Shown here piece after piece: positions 41,247 through 49,188 of a stretch of DNA of 53,454 nucleotides. This DNA is from an uncultured Collinsella sp. (GTDB lineage Bacteria > Actinomycetota > Coriobacteriia > Coriobacteriales > Coriobacteriaceae): assembly GCA_900768435.1 (NCBI GenBank), contig CAAGCW010000010.1, forward strand, positions 1 through 53,454, written 5' to 3'. The notes below the pieces were generated by a model, which saw only the letters and a list, made by a program, of their open reading frames with translations, had not been told where the DNA came from and ran no database searches. The translations under genes were made by a program, and so were the position numbers. Numbering within the stretch: the stretch's first letter is position 1; the number at the start of each line of letters is the position of its first letter.

Positions 41247-43127
41247 ATGTGCGGTTTTGTCGGTTTTGTCGGTGGGACGGATAACCAATCCGAGGTGCTC
41301 ACCAAGATGATGGACCGCATCGTCCATCGCGGTCCCGACATGGGCGGTCAGTTTATCGACGGCCGCGTTGCCCTCGGCTTCCGCCGCCTGTCGATCCTCG
41401 ACCTGACCGAGGCCGGCGCTCAGCCCATGGCCAATGAGGACGGCAGCGTCGTTATCGTCTTCAACGGCGAGATCTACAACTTCCAGGAGCTTCGCTCCGA
41501 GCTCGAGGCCAAGGGCTATAAGTTCCACTGCGGCGCCGACACCGAGAGCCTCCTGCACGGCTACGAGGAGTGGGGCGAGGCCGTACTCGATCGCCTGCGC
41601 GGCATGTACGCCTTCGTCATCTGGGACAAAAAGAAGAACAAGCTTTTTGGCGCCCGCGACATCTTTGGCATCAAGCCGCTCTACTACTATCCCATGGCCG
41701 ATGCGGGCGACGGCGCTCCGGGCGTGCTCTTTGGTTCCGAGATCAAGAGCTTCCTGGACTACCCGCACTTCCACAAGGCGGTCAACAAAAAGGCCCTGCG
41801 TCCGTACATGACGCTGCAGTATTCGGCAACCGAGGAGACCTTCTTCGAGGGTGTCTACAAGCTGCCGCCGGCGCATTACTTTACCGTAGACATCCCGACC
41901 GGCAAGATGAACATCGAGCGCTATTGGGATTGCGATTACTCTGCCGTCGAGAAGCCGTTCGAGGAGTACGTCGACGAGCTGGATGAGGTCGTGCACGAGA
42001 GCGTCGAGGCCCATCGCATCGCCGACGTCAAGGTCGCGTCGTTCCTCTCCGGCGGCGTCGACTCCAGCTACATCGCCGCTTGCCTCATGCCCGACAAGAC
42101 CTTCTCGGTGGGCTTCGATTACAAGAATTTCAACGAGACTAACTACGCCAAGGAACTTTCTGACAAGCTCGGCGTCGAGAATGTCCGCAAGATGATTACC
42201 GCCGACGAGTTCTTCGGTGCGCTCGAGGACATCCAGTATCACATGGACGAGCCGCAGTCCAACCTGTCTTCCGTGCCGCTGTGGTTCTTGGCCGAGATGG
42301 CCCGCAAGGACGTCACCGTCGTGCTTTCGGGCGAAGGCGCCGACGAGCTCTTTGGCGGCTACGCCTACTACGAGGACACGGTCCCAGTCCGCAAGTACAA
42401 AAAGATGGTGCCGCTGCCCATCCGTCGCGCGCTCGGTAACCTGGCGCTGCATATGCCGTACTTCAAGGGCCATAACTTCCTGGTCAAGGGTGCCGAGATC
42501 CCTGAGAAGTCGTTCCTGGGACAGGCTCTGGTATGGCCGGAGCGCGAGGTCGACGGCGTGCTCAAGCCCGAGTACAACACCGGCGATGGCGCCTTCGAGC
42601 TTGCCGCTCCCATCTATGCGCGCGTGAAGGGTCAGCCCGAGCTGGTCAAGAAGCAGTACCTGGACATGAACATGTGGCTTCCGGGCGACATTCTGCTCAA
42701 GGCCGACAAGATGTGCATGGCGCACTCGCTGGAGCTGCGCGTGCCCTTCCTGGACCGCAAAGTCATGGAGTTCGCCGAGCACATTCCCGACCGCTACCGC
42801 ATCAACGAGAACGGCAACAAACAGGTACTCCGCCACGCTGCCAACAAGTCGCTGCCCGATGAGTGGGCCACCCGTCCCAAGGTGGGCTTCCCGGTGCCGA
42901 TTGTCTACTGGCTGCGCGAGCAAAAGTGGTACGACTATGTCAAGGAGTACTTCACCGCGCCGTGGGCAAGCGAGTTCTTCGATACCGACGAGCTCATGCA
43001 CCTGCTCGATCTGCACTTTGCGGGCAAGGGCGATTTCCAGCGCAAGATCTATACGCCGCTCGTGTTCCTGGTGTGGTACAAGCGCTTCTTTATCGACGAG
43101 GACCAGCCCGCTGTTCAGGCTGCCTAG
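41247..43127 (+). CDS. asnB: Asparagine synthase (glutamine-hydrolysing)
   Basis: 626 residues, ATG 41247, AGAGGGG upstream. Makes asparagine from aspartate, ATP and glutamine. The N-terminal glutaminase begins MCGFVGFVGG with Cys2 as nucleophile and the HRGPDMGG loop; FNGEIYNFQELR follows. The synthetase half has the ATP-pyrophosphatase loop FLSGGVDSSYIAA (about 266-278) and VLSGEGADELFGGYAYY. Length is typical of the bacterial asnB type. Single gene with its own terminator; no amino-acid-specific T-box is visible upstream. Confidence 0.97.
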   Translation: MCGFVGFVGGTDNQSEVLTKMMDRIVHRGPDMGGQFIDGRVALGFRRLSILDLTEAGAQPMANEDGSVVIVFNGEIYNFQELRSELEAKGYKFHCGADTESLLHGYEEWGEAVLDRLRGMYAFVIWDKKKNKLFGARDIFGIKPLYYYPMADAGDGAPGVLFGSEIKSFLDYPHFHKAVNKKALRPYMTLQYSATEETFFEGVYKLPPAHYFTVDIPTGKMNIERYWDCDYSAVEKPFEEYVDELDEVVHESVEAHRIADVKVASFLSGGVDSSYIAACLMPDKTFSVGFDYKNFNETNYAKELSDKLGVENVRKMITADEFFGALEDIQYHMDEPQSNLSSVPLWFLAEMARKDVTVVLSGEGADELFGGYAYYEDTVPVRKYKKMVPLPIRRALGNLALHMPYFKGHNFLVKGAEIPEKSFLGQALVWPEREVDGVLKPEYNTGDGAFELAAPIYARVKGQPELVKKQYLDMNMWLPGDILLKADKMCMAHSLELRVPFLDRKVMEFAEHIPDRYRINENGNKQVLRHAANKSLPDEWATRPKVGFPVPIVYWLREQKWYDYVKEYFTAPWASEFFDTDELMHLLDLHFAGKGDFQRKIYTPLVFLVWYKRFFIDEDQPAVQAA

Positions 43128-43152
43128 CCTCGGCTTACGAACGCCTGCGCGT

Positions 43153-43177
43153 AACGGCTCCTCCGGGAGCCGTTTTT
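43153..43177 (+). terminator. Terminator after asnB
   Basis: AACGGCTCC / GGAGCCGTT arms with a TCCG loop, then TTTTT. Confidence 0.93.
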
Positions 43178-43239
43178 GCGTGGGTGCGTTTCAGTTACTA
43201 TAAAAACCGTCCCTGCCAAATGGCTGAGAAAGGTGAAAG

Positions 43240-44802
43240 ATGCACCATTCGGATTCCGCGACCGTGACCACGGTCGATACGCTTGCCAAGCTTCTCGATG
43301 TGTGCGGCGAGCTGCGCGCATCAGAGCAGGTTGACGAGCGTGCCGTGACCGGCTGCTCGTTTGATTCGCGCGCGGTCTCGGCAGGTGACGTGTTCTTTTG
43401 CAAAGGCGCTGCCTTTAAGCCCGCGTTTTTGAGCATGGCGCTCGATGCGGGCGCCGTCGCATTTGTGTGCGAAGAGTCGCTGGTCGAGTCTCTGGAGCCG
43501 CTGGCGCAGGAGAGCGGTGCTGCGATGCTGGTTGTTGATAGCGTTCGCACGGCCATGGCCCTGTTGCCGCCGGAGGTCTACGACCGTCCCGACCACGACG
43601 TCAAGATCGTGGGCATCACCGGTACCAAGGGAAAGACCACGGCCGCTTTTATGCTCCAGTCGATTATCAAAGCGGCGGGCGAGTCCTGCGGCATGATCGG
43701 CTCGGTGAGTACCGACGATGGTATCGAGTGCTACGAGAGCACCAATACCACGCCAGAGGCCCCCGAGGTCTGGCGCCATATCGCCAACTGCCGTGAGTCC
43801 GGTCGCCAGTCCATGGTCATGGAGGTCTCGAGCCAGGCGCTCAAGTACCAACGCGTCGAGAATCTACCGTTTGACGTGGCGTGCTTCCTCAACATCGGGC
43901 GTGACCACATCTCGCCGATCGAACACCCCACGTTTGAGGATTATTTTGAGAGCAAACTCAGGATCTTTGACCAGGCAAAGACCGCCGTGGTGAATCTGGG
44001 CACCGAAGAGGTTGACCGTGTGCTGGAGGCAGCGTCGACGGCCGAGCGCTTGGTGACCGTTGGCGTCGAGCATCCCGAGGCAAGCCTGTGGGCAAGCGAT
44101 GTCCGCGTGGTCGGCTTTAACATCGAGTTTAACCTGCATGGCCTGTGTGCCGACGAGTCCGAGGCGGGGGAGAAGGTCCTGCTGGGCATCGCGGGCGACT
44201 TTAACGTGGAAAACGCGCTGGTCGCTATCGCCGCTGCGCACGAGATCGGCATCGGTATCGAAGCTATCAAGAAGGGCCTCTCCAAACTGCGTGTGCCGGG
44301 CCGCATGGAGGTCGTGGAATCGAAGGATGGCCGCGTGATTTGTGTTGTTGACTACGCTCACAACCAGCTTTCGTTCCGTTCGCTTTTCTCGTCGGTCAAG
44401 CGCGCGTTTCCCACTAGTCCAGTCATTGCAGTGTTTGGCGCTGCCGGCGGCAAGGCGCAGGAGCGCCGCGAGCAGCTTCCGCGCGAGGCCGCACCATATT
44501 CCGACCTGATGATTTTTGCCAACGAGGACCCGGCTCACGAGGACCCGATGAAGGTCTGTCGCGAGCTTGCCGAGCATGTTCCCGACGATACGCCGAACGA
44601 GATCATCCTCGACCGTGAAGCCGCTGTGCATGCGGCGTTCAAGGCGGCGCGCGAGGAGTACGTCAACCCCAATGCTCCCACCATTGTCTTGCTGCTGGCA
44701 AAGGGTGACGAGGAGCTCATGCACGTGGGCGACGAGTTCGTGCCCATCGAGAGCGACCTTTCGTTGGCCAATCGCCTGATCGATGTTACCCAGTTTGACT
44801 AA
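43240..44802 (+). CDS. murE: UDP-N-acetylmuramyl-tripeptide synthetase MurE, non-DAP motif
   Basis: 520 residues, ATG 43240, GAAAGGTG upstream. Adds the third, diamino residue to the peptidoglycan stem peptide. Mur ligase ATP site GITGTKGKTT (about 125-134), MVMEVSSQAL, and VVDYAHNQLSF. In DAP-adding enzymes the substrate loop is D-N-P-R, the Arg binding the extra carboxylate; here it reads NEDPAHEDP near residue 428, without the Arg and closer to the D-N-P-A type of lysine-adding MurE. This points to lysine or ornithine at position three, which is inference from the loop. The last ~20 residues extend past the usual end. Confidence 0.93.
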   Translation: MHHSDSATVTTVDTLAKLLDVCGELRASEQVDERAVTGCSFDSRAVSAGDVFFCKGAAFKPAFLSMALDAGAVAFVCEESLVESLEPLAQESGAAMLVVDSVRTAMALLPPEVYDRPDHDVKIVGITGTKGKTTAAFMLQSIIKAAGESCGMIGSVSTDDGIECYESTNTTPEAPEVWRHIANCRESGRQSMVMEVSSQALKYQRVENLPFDVACFLNIGRDHISPIEHPTFEDYFESKLRIFDQAKTAVVNLGTEEVDRVLEAASTAERLVTVGVEHPEASLWASDVRVVGFNIEFNLHGLCADESEAGEKVLLGIAGDFNVENALVAIAAAHEIGIGIEAIKKGLSKLRVPGRMEVVESKDGRVICVVDYAHNQLSFRSLFSSVKRAFPTSPVIAVFGAAGGKAQERREQLPREAAPYSDLMIFANEDPAHEDPMKVCRELAEHVPDDTPNEIILDREAAVHAAFKAAREEYVNPNAPTIVLLLAKGDEELMHVGDEFVPIESDLSLANRLIDVTQFD

Positions 44803-44909
44803 TGAACCATGATGGCGAAGGCGCCCTGAGTGCGCTGTCGCCATAAACGTGTTCCCTCAATCAAAACATGCCGTCCAAGCCCAAACCCTTCTACGTAAAC
44901 GGAGTAACC

Positions 44910-45821
44910 ATGTCCCACAACACCCTGCCGACCGTCGCCGAGCTTTCGGGCGAGATGCGCGAGCGCTTGGCCAAGGTTAAGTACGTCTTTACCGACCTGG
45001 ATGCTACGATGCTCGCACCCGGCTCGTGCGTGCTGCGCGACAACGACGGCAACCCCTCGACCAAGCTCGTCGAGGCTGTCGTGGCACTTGCTCGCGCCGG
45101 CATCCAAGTGGTTCCCACCTCGGGCCGCAACCGCACCATGATCCACGAGGATGCGCGCGTGCTCGGCCTCAACTCCTACATTGGTGAGATGGGTGGCCTG
45201 GTCATGTACGATCTCAAGGCCAACGATTGGGAGTATCTGACCGGCGATATGCCCTACGACCCATCTTGCGGTCTCACGCCGCACCAGGTGATCGAGCAGA
45301 CTGGCGTGTGCGAGAAGATCCTTGCCCGCTGGCCGCACAAGATCGAGTATCACAACGACATGTCGACCGGCTACAAGTACCGCGAGGTTACCGTCGGCAT
45401 GCGCGGCGACATCCCCGATGACGAGGCGCAGGCCATCCTCGACGAGGCCGGCTGTGGCCTGGTGTGGGCCTGTAACGGTCACCTGACGCATCTGTCCAAG
45501 CCGACGACGCTCGAGCTCGATCGCGTCGAGGACGGTCGTGCATTCAACATCAACCCCGCGGGCCTCAACAAAGGCGTCGCCATTGCGCGCTTCTGCGAGC
45601 ACCTGGGGATCGAGCGCGAGGAGACGCTCGCGCTCGGCGATTCCGAGTCCGACTTCTACATGGCCGATCACGTGGGCACGTTCTGCCTGGTCGAGAATGG
45701 CCTGACGAGCGCCGGCGCGCCCGAGTTCCTGGCTGCTTGCGAGAACGCTTTCGTTACGCGCGGCAAAATTGTCGACGGTTGGGCGGCGACGGCAGAGCTG
45801 CTGGTCACGGCGCGTTCGTAG
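44910..45821 (+). CDS. HAD-superfamily (Cof/type IIB-like) hydrolase
   Basis: 303 residues from ATG 44910, with GGAG at 44901; the upstream in-frame ATG at 44868 lacks a ribosome site. Residue positions D29 and D31 in FTDLDATML are the HAD nucleophile and acid (the usual G of DxDGT is Ala). VPTSGRNRTMI is motif two, GLNKGVAIARFCEHLGI carries the motif-three Lys, and LALGDSESDFYMAD is motif four. The cap region between (about 90-200) is of the Cof type. Probably a phosphatase for a sugar phosphate or similar; substrate unknown. It sits between murE and murI in one orientation. Confidence 0.88.
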   Translation: MSHNTLPTVAELSGEMRERLAKVKYVFTDLDATMLAPGSCVLRDNDGNPSTKLVEAVVALARAGIQVVPTSGRNRTMIHEDARVLGLNSYIGEMGGLVMYDLKANDWEYLTGDMPYDPSCGLTPHQVIEQTGVCEKILARWPHKIEYHNDMSTGYKYREVTVGMRGDIPDDEAQAILDEAGCGLVWACNGHLTHLSKPTTLELDRVEDGRAFNINPAGLNKGVAIARFCEHLGIEREETLALGDSESDFYMADHVGTFCLVENGLTSAGAPEFLAACENAFVTRGKIVDGWAATAELLVTARS

Positions 45822-45874
45822 CGCGGCGTCGCCGCACTTGGATATGTCTTTTCGAGAGAGAATCTGGTGAGGTA

Positions 45875-46759
45875 ATGTCCGATATCAAGAATCTGGCCGG
45901 GGACACGCGCCCTATTGGCGTATTCGATTCTGGTTTGGGCGGTCTGACGGTTGCGCGCGCCATCGCGACGGCGCTGCCGCACGAGTCCGTCTACTACTTT
46001 GGTGACACCAAGCGCTGCCCCTACGGCACCCGCACCGAGGATGAGGTGCGCTCGTTTGCGTTGCAGGCGGGTCGTTGGCTTTCGAAGCACGACGTCAAGA
46101 TTATGGTCATCGCCTGCAACACGGCAACGGCCGCGGCGTTGCGTCTGGCCCAGCAGGTGCTCGACGTTCCCGTGATCGGTGTGATCGCACCGGGCGCACG
46201 CGCGGCAATCAACAGCACCCGCACGCGCCGGGTGGGCGTGCTCGCCACCAACCTCACCATTCGCTCGGGCGCCTACACGCGCGCCATCCAGGATCTAGAT
46301 GCCGGCGTCGATGTATACGGTTGTCCTGCCTCGAGCTTTGTCGAGGTCGTTGAGCACGAGCTCGCCTCGGGTGCGCATCTGCAGGAACAGTGGCTTGAGA
46401 ACGAGGACATCTTCGATACGCCTGCCGTACGTGCGCTGGTGGGTGCCACGGTTGAGCCGCTGCGCGTCCACGGTATCGATACCGTGGTACTCGGCTGTAC
46501 GCATTTTCCGCTGCTCGTGGGGCCTATTCGCCATGCGCTGGGTCCCGGAGTGCGCGTGGTGAGCTCCGCCGAGGAGACCACGCGCGAGCTGACCGATATC
46601 CTCACGCGCCGCGAGCAGCTGGCGGGCGACGCAGCCGAGCCGCAGCATCGCTTTGCGACGACGGCCGATAACATTGCCGAGTTTGCGGTGGCGGGCAGCT
46701 TTATCTTTGGTCAGCCGCTCAAGAGCATCGAACATATCGATATCGATGAGCTGAAATAG
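45875..46759 (+). CDS. murI: Glutamate racemase
   Basis: 294 residues from ATG 45875, with GGTGAGG before it. Makes D-glutamate for the peptidoglycan stem. Signatures are GVFDSGLGGLTVARAI, the first catalytic Cys in IACNTATAAAL (near residue 81) and the second in VLGCTHFPLLVGPI (near 208), all spaced normally. With murE two genes upstream this forms a small cell-wall precursor cluster. Confidence 0.97.
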   Translation: MSDIKNLAGDTRPIGVFDSGLGGLTVARAIATALPHESVYYFGDTKRCPYGTRTEDEVRSFALQAGRWLSKHDVKIMVIACNTATAAALRLAQQVLDVPVIGVIAPGARAAINSTRTRRVGVLATNLTIRSGAYTRAIQDLDAGVDVYGCPASSFVEVVEHELASGAHLQEQWLENEDIFDTPAVRALVGATVEPLRVHGIDTVVLGCTHFPLLVGPIRHALGPGVRVVSSAEETTRELTDILTRREQLAGDAAEPQHRFATTADNIAEFAVAGSFIFGQPLKSIEHIDIDELK

Positions 46760-46814
46760 ATGTAAGGTCACCGACCAAAGGCTCACGTTCACCTTTTGCC
46801 GAAAGGATATTTCT

Positions 46815-47540
46815 ATGGAGTACATGCAGGTCAACCGCGCCAACGGCCGCGCCGCCGATGAGCTGCGCCCCATCAAGCTCACCCGTGGCGTCATGAAGCA
46901 CGCCCACGGCTCGTGTTTGGCCGAGTTCGGCGACACGCGCGTGCTGTGCGCCGCTACTATCGAGGAGGGCGTGCCGGGCTGGCGCAAGGGCGCCAAGGCC
47001 GGTTGGGTAACGGCGGAGTACGCCATGCTGCCGGCATCGACCGGCAAGCGCTGCAAGCGCGAGCACGCCAACCGCAAAGGCCGCTCCATGGAGATCGAGC
47101 GCCTCATTGGTCGCAGTCTGCGTACCGTCGTCAACATGAAGGCACTCGGCGAGTACACCGTCACCGTCGACTGCGACGTGATCCAGGCTGATGGCGGTAC
47201 ACGTACGGCGAGCATTACCGGCGCTTGGGTGGCGCTGCACGACGCCCTCGCCATGTGGGTCGAGGCAGGCAAGATCGAGCGCATCCCGCTTACCGGCCAG
47301 GTGGCTGCCATCTCCATGGGCGTTGTCGACGGCAATACGCTGCTTGACCTCGATTATTCCGAGGACAGCCATGCCGAGGTCGACATGAACCTCGTCGCCA
47401 CCGATACCGGTGAGATGATCGAGCTCCAGGGTACCGGCGAACAGGCGCCCTTTGACCGTAAGCGCCTTAACGCCTTGCTCGACCTAGGCGACAAGGGTAT
47501 CGCCGAGCTCATCGAGCTTCAGCGCCAAGCCATCGCCTAA
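46815..47540 (+). CDS. rph: Ribonuclease PH
   Basis: 241 residues, ATG 46815, GAAAGGAT upstream. Phosphate-dependent 3' exonuclease that trims tRNA ends. N-terminal RPIKLTRGVMKHAHGSCLAEFGDTRV and the KRCKREHANRKGRSMEIERLIGRSLR basic block (given here in part) are the RNase PH hallmarks; CDVIQADGGTRTASITG forms the active-site strand. Normal length. The stop codon is overlapped by a dispersed hairpin. Confidence 0.97.
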   Translation: MEYMQVNRANGRAADELRPIKLTRGVMKHAHGSCLAEFGDTRVLCAATIEEGVPGWRKGAKAGWVTAEYAMLPASTGKRCKREHANRKGRSMEIERLIGRSLRTVVNMKALGEYTVTVDCDVIQADGGTRTASITGAWVALHDALAMWVEAGKIERIPLTGQVAAISMGVVDGNTLLDLDYSEDSHAEVDMNLVATDTGEMIELQGTGEQAPFDRKRLNALLDLGDKGIAELIELQRQAIA

Positions 47541-47592
47541 CCTGCCAAAAAGGGACAGGTTTATTTTGGTAGGTTTTATCTGGGAAAACGTC
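47539..47592 (+). repeat. Dispersed hairpin, long form (copy 6)
   Basis: Arms AACCTGCCAAAA (47539-47550) and TTTTGGTAGGTT (47564-47575), one G-T pair, loop AGGGACAGGTTTA, 3' flank TTATCTGGGAAAACGTC. Nearly identical to the inverted copy at 14481-14534. CAGGTT occurs in the loop and, in related form, in the 3' arm, so the 5' AACCTG could pair with either. Confidence 0.85.
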
Positions 47593-47683
47593 GAAGTATA
47601 AGACTGCCGTTGATTGAGAGGGGAGAGGCAGGGGCCCTCGTCGCCCTCGGCGCGGCATTGCTATAGAGACAAGGAGACCACTC

Positions 47684-48325
47684 ATGGCACTTGAGAAGAT
47701 CGACATCGACACCCTCGACTCGGCGGCGACCATTGTCGTGGCAACGGGCAACGCCCATAAGCTCACCGAGATCGAGGCCATTTTGGGCAAGGTCATGCCC
47801 GAGGTGCGCTTTGTGGCGCTCGGCCAGCTAGGTGATTTTGAGGATCCCGAGGAAAACGGCACGACGTTTTTGGAGAACGCCATCATCAAGGCGCAGGCTG
47901 CCGTCGAAGAGACGGGGCTCATGGCCATTGCCGATGATTCGGGCCTGGTCGTCGACGCGCTGGACGGCGAGCCGGGTGTGTATAGCGCGCGCTACGCGGG
48001 CGTTCACGGCGACGATGCCGCCAACAACGCCAAGCTGCTCGTGAATCTGGAGGGCGTGGCCGACGAGGACCGCACTGCGCGCTTTATGAGCGTCGTCGCG
48101 CTCATCGACACGGACGGTTTGGTCACCTATGGCGAGGGCGCCTGCGAGGGCGTTATCGCGCACGAGGGCCGCGGCGATCACGGCTTTGGCTACGACCCGC
48201 TGTTCCTGCCGGTCGACACGCCGGGCAAGACCATGGCCGAGCTGACGGCGGACGAAAAGAACGCCATCAGTCATCGATTCCATGCGCTCGAGCACCTATC
48301 CGCCAAACTGACGGGCGAGGAGTAG
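47684..48325 (+). CDS. rdgB: XTP/dITP diphosphatase (RdgB/HAM1)
   Basis: 213 residues, ATG 47684, AAGGAG upstream. House-cleaning pyrophosphatase that removes deaminated purine nucleotides. VVATGNAHKLTEIEAIL and IADDSGLVVDALDGEPGVYSARYAG are the family blocks; GFGYDPLFLP and the SHRFHALEHL end complete it. About 15 residues precede the core, more than in E. coli RdgB. Follows rph as in many Gram-positives and precedes dtd by 3 bp, so rdgB and dtd are co-transcribed. Confidence 0.96.
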   Translation: MALEKIDIDTLDSAATIVVATGNAHKLTEIEAILGKVMPEVRFVALGQLGDFEDPEENGTTFLENAIIKAQAAVEETGLMAIADDSGLVVDALDGEPGVYSARYAGVHGDDAANNAKLLVNLEGVADEDRTARFMSVVALIDTDGLVTYGEGACEGVIAHEGRGDHGFGYDPLFLPVDTPGKTMAELTADEKNAISHRFHALEHLSAKLTGEE

Positions 48326-48328
48326 ACC

Positions 48329-48775
48329 GTGCGTGCGGTGGTGCAGCGCGTGCTCAATGCCGGCGTGACAGTCGACGGCGAGTGCGTGGGCAAAATTGGG
48401 CGCGGCTATCTGGTGCTGCTGGGCGTGGGCCATGGCGACACGCGCGCCGAGGCCGATAAGCTGTGGGGCAAGCTCCGGGGCTTGCGCATTAACGAGGACG
48501 AGAACGGCAAGACCAACCTGGCACTTGCCGATGTCGACGGCGAGGTTCTCGTGGTGTCGCAGTTCACGCTGTTCGCCGATTGCCGTCACGGCCGCCGCCC
48601 ATCGTTTACGGATGCCGGCGCCCCCGATGTCGCCAACGAGCTCTACGAGTACTTCCTGACGCTTGTGCGCGAGGACGTCGAGCACGTAGCGCATGGCATC
48701 TTCGGCGCCGATATGAAGGTCGACCTCGTCAACGACGGTCCATTCACCATCGTCCTCGATACCGACAATCTGTAA
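48329..48775 (+). CDS. dtd: D-aminoacyl-tRNA deacylase
   Basis: 148 residues, GTG start at 48329; GAGGAG in the end of rdgB is the ribosome site. Removes D-amino acids from mischarged tRNA. MRAVVQRVLNAGVTVDGE, the SQFTLFADCRHGRRPSF block with the catalytic region, and a late NDGPFTIVL (family: Gly-cisPro motif NxGPVT) identify it; the normal Val is Phe here. Length is standard. Confidence 0.94.
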   Translation: MRAVVQRVLNAGVTVDGECVGKIGRGYLVLLGVGHGDTRAEADKLWGKLRGLRINEDENGKTNLALADVDGEVLVVSQFTLFADCRHGRRPSFTDAGAPDVANELYEYFLTLVREDVEHVAHGIFGADMKVDLVNDGPFTIVLDTDNL

Positions 48776-48792
48776 GTAGCCAAATTAGCTAC

Positions 48793-48861
48793 TTGCGCGT
48801 GGTCGCAGCAGGGTGCTATAGTATTAGAGTTTTGTCTATCTTAGGGGTATTATCCCCTTTT
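48793..48861 (+). promoter_or_regulatory. veg promoter with leader hairpin
   Basis: TTGCGC (48793-48798), 18-bp spacer, TATAGT (48817-48822). About 20 bp after the expected start is a small hairpin, AGGGG/CCCCT around TATTAT (48843-48857), followed by TTTTTG. It is terminator-like and lies between the promoter and the veg ribosome site, so it may attenuate veg or end read-through from dtd. Confidence 0.55.
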
Positions 48862-48889
48862 TGAATTGCACCTTCTGGAGGCCCTGTTC

Positions 48890-49186
48890 ATGGAAGAGAT
48901 GGAAGTCAATCACGTCGACGACATCCACGAGAAGCTGACCGATATGGTGGGCGATCGCGTCAAGGTGAAGGCCAACATGGGCCGCACCCGCGTCGTCGAG
49001 CGCATGGGCACCATCAAGAGCGTCCACCCCGCCGTCTTTATCGTCGAGGTTGACGAGCGTCGCGGCCGCAAGTCGCGTCAGTCCTACCAGTATATCGATG
49101 TCCTCACCGGTCAGGTCGAGCTGTTCGACCCCCAGAGCGGTGAGCACATTTTTACCCCGCTCGGCAATCAGCTCGAGGAGCACTAG
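48890..49186 (+). CDS. Veg family protein
   Basis: 98 residues from ATG 48890, chosen for TGGAGG 8 bp upstream; an in-frame TTG at 48866 is unlikely. It shows the Veg/Sm-like core: DIHEKLTDMVGDRVKVKANM, then GRTRVVERMGTIKSVHPAVF and SRQSYQYIDVLTGQVELF. Veg is a small protein linked to biofilm formation in Bacillus subtilis and of unclear mechanism. About 12 residues longer than usual at both ends. The ispE GTG begins 2 bp behind its stop, so the pair is coupled, as in several Gram-positives where veg precedes ispE. Confidence 0.9.
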   Translation: MEEMEVNHVDDIHEKLTDMVGDRVKVKANMGRTRVVERMGTIKSVHPAVFIVEVDERRGRKSRQSYQYIDVLTGQVELFDPQSGEHIFTPLGNQLEEH

Positions 49187-49188
49187 CG

